From: Pseudonocardia sp. DSM 110487
GTDB taxonomy: Bacteria > Actinomycetota > Actinomycetes > Mycobacteriales > Pseudonocardiaceae
Reading direction: 5' to 3'
Assembly (NCBI RefSeq): GCF_019468565.1
Contig: NZ_CP080521.1
Span: 4,588,001-4,652,000, forward strand
Length of the DNA stretch: 64,000 nt
The position numbers and the translations under genes were made by a program. How positions within the stretch are numbered: position 1 is the first letter of the stretch; every line of letters starts with the position of its first letter. Below, piece by piece: positions 49,122-56,950 of the stretch. The notes under the pieces were generated by a model. That model was not told the DNA's origin, did not search any database, and saw only the letters and a program-made list of their open reading frames with translations.

Positions 49122-50114
49122 ATGTCCCCTCCGCTGCTCGACGTGCGCGATCTCCGCGTGCGGTTCCCGACGCCGTCCGGGCCGATCGAGGCCGTGTCCG
49201 GGGTGTCGTTCACGGTGTCCGCAGGCGAGACACTGGCCGTGGTCGGGGAGTCCGGCTCGGGCAAGAGCGTCTCGTCGCTCGCGGTGCTCGGGCTGCTCGG
49301 CGGCGGCCGGGTGAGCGGCGGATCGATCCGGTTCCGCGGCGACGAACTGGTCGGCGCCGACCCGGAGCGGCTGCGGCGCCTGCGCGGCGCCGAGATCGCC
49401 ATGATCTTCCAGAACCCGATGAGCTCGCTCGACCCGCTCTTCACCGTCGGGGACCAGATCGCGGAGGCCATGCGGATCCACCGCTCGGTCTCCCGCCGCG
49501 ACGCGCGCCGCCGGGCCGTCGAGCTGCTCGCCGAGGTCGGGCTCCCGGACCCGGCGCGCCGCGTGCGGTCCTACCCGCACGAGCTGTCCGGTGGGCAGCA
49601 GCAGCGCGTGATGATCGCGATGGCGCTCGCCTGCGAGCCGGCCCTCCTCATCGCCGACGAGCCCACCACCGCCCTCGACGTCACCGTCGAGGCGCAGATC
49701 CTCGAGCTGCTGCGCCGGCTGCAGCGCGACCACGGCTCCGCCCTGCTCTTCGTCACCCACGACATGGGCGTGGTCGCCGAGATGGCCGACCACGTGCTCG
49801 TGATGTACGCGGGGCAGGTCGTCGAGCAGGGCCGGGTGGACGACGTGCTGCGCGGCCCCCGCAACCCCTACACGCGGGCCCTGATCGAGTCGATCCCGAC
49901 GCCGGCCACCCCGCGGGACCTGCCGATGCCGGCGATCGCGGGAAACGTGCCGCACCCCTCCGACCTGCCCGGCGGGTGCCGCTTCCACCCGCGTTGCCCG
50001 TCGGTGCTGGAGCGCTGCGCGACCGACGACCCGCCGCTCGTCGAACTGGGACCGGGCCGCACGAGCCGGTGCTGGCAGCACGTGGGCGCGGGGGAGGTGG
50101 CGCGTGTCGGGTGA
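49122..50114 (+). CDS. DppD-type ABC transporter ATP-binding protein (second importer)
   Basis: A 330-residue nucleotide-binding subunit. Walker A is VVGESGSGKSVSSLAVLG, the signature HELSGGQQQRVMIAMAL, and Walker B LLIADEPTTALDVT with the switch His in FVTHDMGVV. The C-terminal Cys motif PGGCRFHPRCPSVLERC is the oligopeptide-transporter extension. The ATG at 49122 is two bases after the small CxxC gene. This second importer has the order ATPase, ATPase, permease, permease, SDR, binding protein, unlike the first. Confidence 0.93.
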   Translation: MSPPLLDVRDLRVRFPTPSGPIEAVSGVSFTVSAGETLAVVGESGSGKSVSSLAVLGLLGGGRVSGGSIRFRGDELVGADPERLRRLRGAEIAMIFQNPMSSLDPLFTVGDQIAEAMRIHRSVSRRDARRRAVELLAEVGLPDPARRVRSYPHELSGGQQQRVMIAMALACEPALLIADEPTTALDVTVEAQILELLRRLQRDHGSALLFVTHDMGVVAEMADHVLVMYAGQVVEQGRVDDVLRGPRNPYTRALIESIPTPATPRDLPMPAIAGNVPHPSDLPGGCRFHPRCPSVLERCATDDPPLVELGPGRTSRCWQHVGAGEVARVG

Positions 50115-50892
50115 CCCGCTGTTCGAGGCGCACGACCTGGTGAAGCACTTCCGGATGCGCCGCGCCGTGGTCAAGGCCGTGAACGGGGTGTCGTTCACGA
50201 TCCCGCGCGGGCGCACCGTCGGGCTGGTCGGGGAGTCCGGTTCCGGGAAGTCGACGGTGGCGCGGCTCGCGCTGCGCCTGCTCGACCCGACGGCGGGCCG
50301 CATCTCGTTCGACGGCGTCGACCTGCTGCGCGCGTCCCGCGGAGAGGTGAGGGCGCTGCGGCGGCGGATGCAGATCGTGTTCCAGGACCCCTTCGGCTCG
50401 CTCAACCCGCGGATGCGGGTGGCCGACGCCGTCGGCGAGCCACTGGCCGTGCACCGGCTGGCCCGTGGGAAGGAGCGGACCGACCGGGTGGTGGAGCTGC
50501 TCGAACGCGTCGGGCTGGGCGCCCGCGACCTGCACAAGTACGCCCACCAGTTCTCCGGCGGCCAGGCCCAGCGGATCGGGATCGCCCGCGCGCTCGCCAC
50601 CGGCCCCGACCTGATCGTCTGCGACGAGGCCGTGTCGGCGCTCGACGTCTCGGTGCAGGCCCAGGTGTTGAACCTGCTGAAGCGGCTGCAGGCAGAGCTG
50701 GGGCTGTCCTACCTGTTCATCGCCCACGACCTGAACGTCGTGCGGTACATGGCCGACGAAGTCTGCGTGATGCACCTCGGGGAGATCGTCGAGCGCGGCG
50801 ACGGCGACGTCCTGTTCGCGGAGCCACAGCACGCGTACACGAAGACGCTCGTCGGTGCGGTGCGCACGCTCCCTGCGCCGGAGGCGACATGA
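50104..50892 (+). CDS. DppF-type ABC transporter ATP-binding protein (second importer)
   Basis: A 262-residue nucleotide-binding subunit. Walker A is LVGESGSGKSTVARLALR, the signature HQFSGGQAQRIGIARAL, and Walker B LIVCDEAVSALDVSVQ. It ends at GAVRTLPAPEAT and lacks the Cys-rich C-terminal extension found in the DppF-type protein at 43419, so it is about 60-100 residues shorter than usual. The GTG at 50104 overlaps the previous gene by 11 bases. The following permease overlaps its stop (ATGA). Confidence 0.92.
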   Translation: MSGDPLFEAHDLVKHFRMRRAVVKAVNGVSFTIPRGRTVGLVGESGSGKSTVARLALRLLDPTAGRISFDGVDLLRASRGEVRALRRRMQIVFQDPFGSLNPRMRVADAVGEPLAVHRLARGKERTDRVVELLERVGLGARDLHKYAHQFSGGQAQRIGIARALATGPDLIVCDEAVSALDVSVQAQVLNLLKRLQAELGLSYLFIAHDLNVVRYMADEVCVMHLGEIVERGDGDVLFAEPQHAYTKTLVGAVRTLPAPEAT

Positions 50893-51848
50893 TCGGCTAC
50901 ACGTTGCGCAGGCTGGGCTACGGCCTTGTCGTGATGGCGCTGGTCACCGTGTTCGTCTTCGTGGTCATGCGGCTGGTGCCGGGTGACGCGGTCGCGCTGC
51001 AGCTGCAGGAGACCGGCGCGAGCCCGGAGGAGGCCGCGGCGATGCGGGCGCAGTTCGGCCTCGACGACCCGGTGTGGGCGCAGCTGGGGGCCTGGCTGGC
51101 CGGCGCGGTGCAGGGTGACCTCGGGACGTCGTTCTACGGCGGCGAGCCGGTCACCGAGCTGTTCCTCGCCCGCGTCCCGGTCACGCTGCAGCTGGGGCTG
51201 TTGGCCATCGCGATCGGCGCACTGCTCGGAATCGGGTTCGGCATAGTCGCCGCGGTCACGCGCGGCACCGCGGTGGATGCCGCGGTGCGCCTGTTCGCGG
51301 TGGCGTTCCTCTCGGTGCCGAACTTCGTCGTCGGGCTGCTGCTACTGACCTTCCTCGCGCTGTGGTTCGCCTGGTCACCCCCGATCGTCTATGTCGGCCC
51401 GGGGGAGGACTTCGTGGGCTGGCTGCAGCAGATCGCGATCCCCGTCCTCGCGCTCGGGACGGGTGGCATGGCCGCGGTCGCGCGCATGACCCGCTCGTCA
51501 ATGCTGGAGTCACTCGGGTCGGACTACATCCGCACTGTGCACGCCAAGGGCGCCCGGCAGCGGACGGTGGTGTTCAAGCACGCCCTGCGCAACTCGACGA
51601 TCGCGGTGCTCACGCTGCTCGGCCTCGAGCTCGCCACCGTGCTGGGCGGCACGGTGATCCTCGAGCAGATGTTCGCCATCCCGGGCACGGGTCAGCTCAT
51701 CTACCAGGCGGTCCTCGACCGCGACTACCCGGTCGTCGTGGCCTGCACGATCTTCTACGCCGGCCTCTTCGTCGTCACGATCATCGTGATCGACCTGCTG
51801 TACGCGCTGGTCGACCCCCGGATCCGCACCGGGAGGGCGCTCTCGTGA
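50889..51848 (+). CDS. DppB-type ABC transporter permease (second importer)
   Basis: A 319-residue inner-membrane subunit. The N-terminus YTLRRLGYGLVVMALVTVFV and MRLVPGDAVALQLQETGASP are DppB-type. SDYIRTVHAKGARQRTVVFKH is the ATPase-contact loop, and GTVILEQMFAIPGTGQLIYQ closes the family core. About six membrane segments are expected. The ATG at 50889 overlaps the ATPase stop, and the DppC-type gene overlaps its own stop (GTGA). Confidence 0.93.
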   Translation: MIGYTLRRLGYGLVVMALVTVFVFVVMRLVPGDAVALQLQETGASPEEAAAMRAQFGLDDPVWAQLGAWLAGAVQGDLGTSFYGGEPVTELFLARVPVTLQLGLLAIAIGALLGIGFGIVAAVTRGTAVDAAVRLFAVAFLSVPNFVVGLLLLTFLALWFAWSPPIVYVGPGEDFVGWLQQIAIPVLALGTGGMAAVARMTRSSMLESLGSDYIRTVHAKGARQRTVVFKHALRNSTIAVLTLLGLELATVLGGTVILEQMFAIPGTGQLIYQAVLDRDYPVVVACTIFYAGLFVVTIIVIDLLYALVDPRIRTGRALS

Positions 51849-52762
51849 ACGCTGTCCGCCAGTTCGTCCGCGCCCAGCCACTCGGCGCGATCGCCCTCGT
51901 GCTCATCACCGTGTTCGTGCTCGCCGCGATCCTCGCCCCGTGGCTCGCCCCGCACGACCCCCTTGAGCAGTTCCGCCGCGACATCCTCTCCGAGCCCTCG
52001 GCGCAGTTCCCCCTTGGTACCGACGACCTGGGCCGCGACGTGCTCAGCCGCGCGATCCACGGCGCCAGCACGTCGCTGCTGGTCGGCGTCGCGACCACCG
52101 CCGCGAGCCTCGTTCTCGGCACCGCGATCGGCGTGGTCTCGGGCTACGTCGGCCGCGCCGTCGATGTCGTGCTGCAACGCGTGATGGACGCCGTGCAAGC
52201 CGTGCCGGGCATCGTGCTGCTGCTCTTCATCGCGGTGGTGCTGGGCCCATCGGTGCGCAACACCGTGGTCGCCCTGACCGTGGTGATCACCCCGTCGTTC
52301 AACCGGATCGCCCGCGGCGAGACGCTGCGCATCCGCGAGGAGCGCTACGTGGAAGCCGCGCGCGCGACGGGTGCGGGCGTGCCACGGATCCTCTTCCGGC
52401 ACGTGCTGCCCAACCTGCTCGCGTCGGTGCTCACCCTGGGCAGCCTGATCTTCGCCGGCGTGATCATCGCGGAGTCGGCGCTGTCGTTCCTCGGCATCGG
52501 CGCCCCGCCGCCGACGCCGTCGTGGGGCGCGATGCTGTCCGAGGGTGTCCGGTACGTCGAACGCGCCCCGTGGGTCATCCTCGTGCCCGCCGCGCTGCTG
52601 TCGCTCGCCGTCTTCAGCTTCAACCTGCTCGGCGACGCCCTGCGCGACCACCTCGACCCGCGCCTGCAGCGACCCGTGATCGACCGCGCCGCCCGCCGCT
52701 GGTGGGGCGGTGGCCGCCCGCCCGCGGCGCTCGCCCCGACCCTCGCGCGTCCCGACAACTGA
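51845..52762 (+). CDS. DppC-type ABC transporter permease (second importer)
   Basis: A 305-residue inner-membrane subunit. FPLGTDDLGRDVLSRAIHGA is the DppC signature, RGETLRIREERYVEAARATG the ATPase-contact loop, and ESALSFLGIGAPPPTPSWGA the late family motif. A basic, proline-rich tail of about 30 residues follows the last membrane segment. The GTG at 51845 overlaps the previous stop. An SDR gene with a good ribosome site follows after 11 bases. Confidence 0.92.
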   Translation: MNAVRQFVRAQPLGAIALVLITVFVLAAILAPWLAPHDPLEQFRRDILSEPSAQFPLGTDDLGRDVLSRAIHGASTSLLVGVATTAASLVLGTAIGVVSGYVGRAVDVVLQRVMDAVQAVPGIVLLLFIAVVLGPSVRNTVVALTVVITPSFNRIARGETLRIREERYVEAARATGAGVPRILFRHVLPNLLASVLTLGSLIFAGVIIAESALSFLGIGAPPPTPSWGAMLSEGVRYVERAPWVILVPAALLSLAVFSFNLLGDALRDHLDPRLQRPVIDRAARRWWGGGRPPAALAPTLARPDN

Positions 52763-52773
52763 AGAGGAGCAAC

Positions 52774-53706
52774 GTGGAGATCTCGCTGGAGGGCAAGGTC
52801 GCCCTGATCACCGGGGCGGGACCGAACATCGGCAGCGGCATCGCGCTGGCGCTCGCGCGCTACGGCGCGAAGGTCGCGTGCAACGACATCGACCCAGCGG
52901 CCGCGAAGACCGCGGTCGACCGGATCGAGCGCAACGGTGGCACCGCCATCGCGGTGCCCGGTGACGTCACCGACGAGGAGCAGGTCACCGGCTACCTCGC
53001 CCGGGTGATCGAGGAATTCGGCAAGATCGACATACTCGTCAACAACGCCGCGCTGCTCGGCGGCAAGGGCGTGCTCGACGAGAGCACCGAGTTCTTCGAC
53101 CGCGCCGTCCGCGTCGCGGCGCTGGGCAACTTCCTCAACACCAAGCACGTCGGCAGGCACATGGCCGAGCGCGGCATCCGCGGCTCGATCGTCGCGATCT
53201 CCTCGTCCAACGGCTGGTCCGGCTCGGCGGGCGTGATCGCCTACGCGTTCCACAAGGGCGGGGTGAACAACTTCGTCCGGGCGGCGGCCATGGACCTCGC
53301 CCCCTACGGCATCCGCGTCAACAGCTTCACGCCCACCGCGCCCACCCCCGACAACCCCGAGCTGATCAAGGAACGCGGGCCCGGCGGCGTGCTCGAGAAC
53401 CCCCGGGCCCACGGCATCGGCGGTCAGACCGGCGACGAGGAGTGGCGTCGCCCGTCCCGGTTCACCGGGCAGCGTGCCCCGCTCGTGCCCATGGGCACCA
53501 CCGGCACCCCGACCGACATCGGTCACGCCGTGGCCTGGCTGTGCTCGGACTACGCCCGCCTGATCACCGGCTGCGACTTCGTGGTCGACGGCGGGGCGCG
53601 CGCCAAGAACTTCGCCTACGCGCCCGCACCCGCATCCGATCTCGCCGGGCCGCTGCCGTTGATCCCCCTGGACGTCACCGGTGAACTGGACCAGGAGCTG
53701 GCATGA
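52774..53706 (+). CDS. Short-chain dehydrogenase/reductase with C-terminal extension
   Basis: A 310-residue SDR, longer than the usual 250. The cofactor motif is ALITGAGPNIGSGIA, then ILVNNAALLGG, the catalytic Ser region SIVAISSSNGWSGS, and IAYAFHKGG (YxxxK). An insert of about 45 residues follows FTPTAPTPDN, before the C-terminal ITGCDFVVDGGARAKN and a 35-residue tail. The GTG at 52774 follows AGAGGAG by four bases. It lies between the permeases and the binding protein of the second importer, so it probably acts on the imported compound or its first metabolite. Confidence 0.9.
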   Translation: MEISLEGKVALITGAGPNIGSGIALALARYGAKVACNDIDPAAAKTAVDRIERNGGTAIAVPGDVTDEEQVTGYLARVIEEFGKIDILVNNAALLGGKGVLDESTEFFDRAVRVAALGNFLNTKHVGRHMAERGIRGSIVAISSSNGWSGSAGVIAYAFHKGGVNNFVRAAAMDLAPYGIRVNSFTPTAPTPDNPELIKERGPGGVLENPRAHGIGGQTGDEEWRRPSRFTGQRAPLVPMGTTGTPTDIGHAVAWLCSDYARLITGCDFVVDGGARAKNFAYAPAPASDLAGPLPLIPLDVTGELDQELA

Positions 53707-55301
53707 GGCCCGTCGACCGCAGGACGTTCCTGCTGGCCACCCTCGCCGCGTCGGGCGCACTGGGGCTCACGGCGTGCGGGGGAGGTGGGCGCAGCCGATC
53801 CGGTCCGGTCGGGGAGCCGCGCCCAGGCGGCAGCCTCGTGGTGCAGCAGACGACCGAGGTCACCCGCGGCGTCAACCCCCTGACGACGAGCGATCCGACC
53901 ACGATGGGGATCGTCTCGGGCACGGTTTACAGCAAGCTCGCCGAGTTCCGGACCGGACCGGACGTGACGTCGCTCGAGATCGAGCCCGACCTCGCCGAGT
54001 CCTGGGAGATTGCGCCGGACGGGCTGACCTACACCTTCCACCTCCGCCGCGACGTGCGCTGGCACAACATCGCGCCCGTCAACGGGCGTCCGTTCGTCGC
54101 CGACGACGTCGTGGCCACCTTCGAGGGTCTGAAGCGGGCCACCGGCGTGCACACGTGGATGATCGAGCCGGTCACGAGCATCACCGCGGCCGACGACCAC
54201 ACCGTGGTGTTCAGCCTCGAACGGCCATACGGCCCGCTGATGGAGTACTTCGCCTACCACTTCAACATGATCCTGCCGAGGGAGGGCGTCGAGGGGCAGT
54301 ACGACCTGGAGACCCAGGCGATCGGCACCGGGCCGTTCATGCTCGACACGCACACGCCCGACGTCGAATGGGTGCTCAAGCGCAACCCGGACTACTTCGT
54401 CCCCGGCCGGCCCTACCTCGACGAGATCCGCCGCCCGATCCTCTCCGACACCGCGGCCATCACCGCCGCCCTGCGCAGCGGCCGCCTCGACGCCGGCGTC
54501 ACCAGCGACGTGAACGTGGCGGAGGAGTTCAGGTCCCGCGGCGGCTTCACGGTCACCGAGACACCGGGCGCGCCGATCAGCATCTACCTCAACCCGACCG
54601 TAGAGCCGCTCGACGACATCCGGGTGCGGCAGGCGGTGATGGAGGCGGTCGACTGGGTCGGCATGGGCGAGAACATCCGTGGCCACTTCAACCTGACCTC
54701 CCTGCTGCGGCCGGACACCAGCGCCGCCGCGCTGACCCGCGAAGAGGTGCTCGAGCTACGCCCGTTCGACCCCGCCCACGCGCGGGCGCTGCTCGCCGAG
54801 GCGGGCCTGCCGAACGGGTTCTCCACGTCGCTGCTCGTGCAGCGCGTCGACGACGAGGACGTGCGTGAGGCGCAGTGGATGCAGGCCGACCTCGCCGAGG
54901 TCGGCATCCGGGCCGAGATCGAGATCGTGGACCCGGCGACCGGCATCGACCGGCGCCGCAACCACGACTTCGCGATCACCAAGGCCCTGCGTGGCGTGCA
55001 CCTGCCCGACCAGGTGTGGCGCGACTTCGCGCCGGACTCGATCGAGAACTACGCCCTCGTCGACGACCCGGAGCTCAACCGGATGGTCGAGCAGTCCCGC
55101 GCGACGGTCGACGAGGCCGCGCGGGCCGACATCTACCGGCAGATGCAGGTGCGGATGGAGACCGAGATCCGGCAGGCCTTCTACCCGATCCAGAAGTTCG
55201 ACTACGCGATCGCGAACGAGCGGGTGCAGGGCCTGTGGCCGAGCCCGATCTACCAGGGCCGGCGCCTCGCGGATGTGTGGCTCGCCGACAGCACCGCATG
55301 A
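53703..55301 (+). CDS. Family-5 ABC substrate-binding lipoprotein with Tat-type signal
   Basis: A 532-residue extracytoplasmic binding protein. The N-terminus DRRTFLLATLAASGALGLTA followed by CGGGG combines a twin-arginine motif with a lipobox, so it may be exported folded by Tat and then lipidated. IAPDGLTYTFHLRRDVRWHN, GTGPFMLDTHTPDVEWVLKR and ISIYLNPTVEPLDDIRVRQA are family-5 blocks. The ATG at 53703 overlaps the SDR stop (ATGA). It supplies the binding protein missing from the start of the second importer (49122-52762). The ligand is unknown. Confidence 0.92.
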   Translation: MRPVDRRTFLLATLAASGALGLTACGGGGRSRSGPVGEPRPGGSLVVQQTTEVTRGVNPLTTSDPTTMGIVSGTVYSKLAEFRTGPDVTSLEIEPDLAESWEIAPDGLTYTFHLRRDVRWHNIAPVNGRPFVADDVVATFEGLKRATGVHTWMIEPVTSITAADDHTVVFSLERPYGPLMEYFAYHFNMILPREGVEGQYDLETQAIGTGPFMLDTHTPDVEWVLKRNPDYFVPGRPYLDEIRRPILSDTAAITAALRSGRLDAGVTSDVNVAEEFRSRGGFTVTETPGAPISIYLNPTVEPLDDIRVRQAVMEAVDWVGMGENIRGHFNLTSLLRPDTSAAALTREEVLELRPFDPAHARALLAEAGLPNGFSTSLLVQRVDDEDVREAQWMQADLAEVGIRAEIEIVDPATGIDRRRNHDFAITKALRGVHLPDQVWRDFAPDSIENYALVDDPELNRMVEQSRATVDEAARADIYRQMQVRMETEIRQAFYPIQKFDYAIANERVQGLWPSPIYQGRRLADVWLADSTA

Positions 55302-55418
55302 CATGGAGGCGTGAACGGGACAGATGACGTATTCCACACGCGTCCCGGCGCAGGTGCGGTGCTGCCGCCGCTTTGTTTGGATCATCCCACCGAATGGCGT
55401 CCGAAGGAGTGCGCAGCC

Positions 55419-56723
55419 GTGACAACACCTGCCACCAGCCCGTCCCGCAGAAGCATCTTCGTGGCGAGCTTCATCGGCACGTCGATCGAGTGGTACGACT
55501 ACTACATCTTCGGCACGGCGGCCGCGCTGGTGTTCGGCCAGCTGTTCTACCCGTCGTTCTCGCCCGCGGCCGGCACCCTCGCCGCGTTCGCGACCTTCGC
55601 CGTCGGGTTCATCGCCCGCCCGCTGGGAGCGGCCGTGATCGGCCACTACGGGGACCGGCTCGGCCGCAAGTCGATGCTGGTGCTCACCCTGGTCCTGACC
55701 GGGAGCGCCACGTTCCTGATCGGCGTACTGCCCACGTTCGAGTCCATCGGCATCGCCGCCCCGATCCTGCTGGTGCTGCTGCGGCTGGCACAGGGCTTCG
55801 GTGTCGGCGGCGAGTGGGGCGGGGCCGTGCTGATCGCCACGGAGCACGCCCCGCCGGGGAAACGCGCGGTCTACGGCAGCTTCGCGCAGTTCGGGGTGCC
55901 CGTCGGCGTGCTGACGTCCAACCTCGCCTTCCTCGCCGTCTCCCCGCTGTCGGACGAGGACTTCATGTCGTGGGGCTGGCGCCTGCCGTTCCTCGCGAGC
56001 ATCGTGCTCGTCGTCGTCGGGATCGTTGTGCGCAGGCGCCTGCAGGACGCGCCCGAGTTCGAACGGCTCAAGAAGCAACAGACGCTGAGCAAGGTCCCGG
56101 TGGCCGAGCTGATCCGCACCGCGCCGGGGAAGCTGATCCTCGCGAGCCTCGCCGCCATCGCCCCACCCGCGATCGGCTACTCGGTGATCGTCTACATGCT
56201 CAACTACGGCACCCAGGTCGTCGGGTTCGCACGGCCCCTGCTGCTCACGCTCATCCTGCTGTCCACGGTGGTGTGGATCGCCACGATCGTCCTGTCCGCC
56301 GTGCTCGCCGACCGGTACGGCGCCAAGCCCATCTACGTGATCGGCACGGTCACCGCGGTGGTGTGGCCGCTGCCGATGTTCGCGCTGGTCGACACCGCCA
56401 ACGCCGGGCTCGCCTTCATCGCCTTCTGCGTCGCGGCGATCGTGCAGGGGCTCATCGTCGGTGCCCAGGGCCGGCTGTTCACCGAGATCTTCGAGGTGCG
56501 GGTGCGCTACAGCGGCGCCTCGATCGCCTACCAGATCGGCGGCATGATCGGCGGTGCGATCACGCCGATCGCGGCCACGTGGCTCTTCGCCGAGTACGGC
56601 TCGTCCACGGCCATCGCGCTCTACCTCACCGGCATCTGCCTGCTCAGCCTCCTGGGGATCCTCGCTCTGCAGGCGGGCCATGCTGCAAAGAGCGAGGCAC
56701 TGCCCGCGGCGACGGACGGCTGA
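55419..56723 (+). CDS. MFS transporter, metabolite:H+ symporter (MHS) family
   Basis: A 434-residue inner-membrane transporter with about twelve membrane segments. FIGTSIEWYDYYIFGTAAAL and GAAVIGHYGDRLGRKSMLVL are diagnostic for the MHS group, which includes carriers of shikimate, citrate, proline/betaine and aromatic acids. GFGVGGEWGGAVLIATEHAP is a third signature. The GTG at 55419 follows GAAGGAG and directly precedes the conserved N-terminus; longer in-frame starts add no homologous residues. A 117-bp gap separates it from the binding-protein gene, so it may have its own promoter. Confidence 0.92.
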   Translation: MTTPATSPSRRSIFVASFIGTSIEWYDYYIFGTAAALVFGQLFYPSFSPAAGTLAAFATFAVGFIARPLGAAVIGHYGDRLGRKSMLVLTLVLTGSATFLIGVLPTFESIGIAAPILLVLLRLAQGFGVGGEWGGAVLIATEHAPPGKRAVYGSFAQFGVPVGVLTSNLAFLAVSPLSDEDFMSWGWRLPFLASIVLVVVGIVVRRRLQDAPEFERLKKQQTLSKVPVAELIRTAPGKLILASLAAIAPPAIGYSVIVYMLNYGTQVVGFARPLLLTLILLSTVVWIATIVLSAVLADRYGAKPIYVIGTVTAVVWPLPMFALVDTANAGLAFIAFCVAAIVQGLIVGAQGRLFTEIFEVRVRYSGASIAYQIGGMIGGAITPIAATWLFAEYGSSTAIALYLTGICLLSLLGILALQAGHAAKSEALPAATDG

Positions 56724-56752
56724 GCCCGGGCTGCGGCAGGGGCGGCACCGTC

Positions 56753-56817
56753 GGCATGATCATCGGATCGGTGCCCGGCCGGCCATATACGGCCGTGGGG
56801 GCACCCATCTGGTGATC
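56753..56817. repeat. 65-bp imperfect inverted repeat, left copy
   Basis: Lies between the convergent MFS and benzoylformate decarboxylase genes. Its reverse complement matches 56850-56914 at about 47 of 65 positions, including GATCA, TGGGTGC, CGGCCGTAT, TGGCCGG, CCGAT and TGATCATG. Internally GGTGCCC and GGGCACC form a stem around a GGCC-rich core. Confidence 0.55.
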
Positions 56818-56849
56818 TTCGTGGTTGCCGCGGGCAGGTCAGTGCCGGT

Positions 56850-56914
56850 GATCATCGGTTGGGTGCGTAGCCGGCCGTATTTGGCCGGTTTCGCGCCGAT
56901 GCCTTGATCATGTC
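56850..56914. repeat. 65-bp imperfect inverted repeat, right copy
   Basis: Inverted partner of 56753-56817. It contains a hairpin CCGGCC-GTATTT-GGCCGG (56871-56888) that could stop transcription from either side. The 33 bases between the copies show no feature. Confidence 0.55.
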
Positions 56915-56950
56915 CGAGAGACCGCCAGGCGCCTCAAGGAGCGGCGGCCG

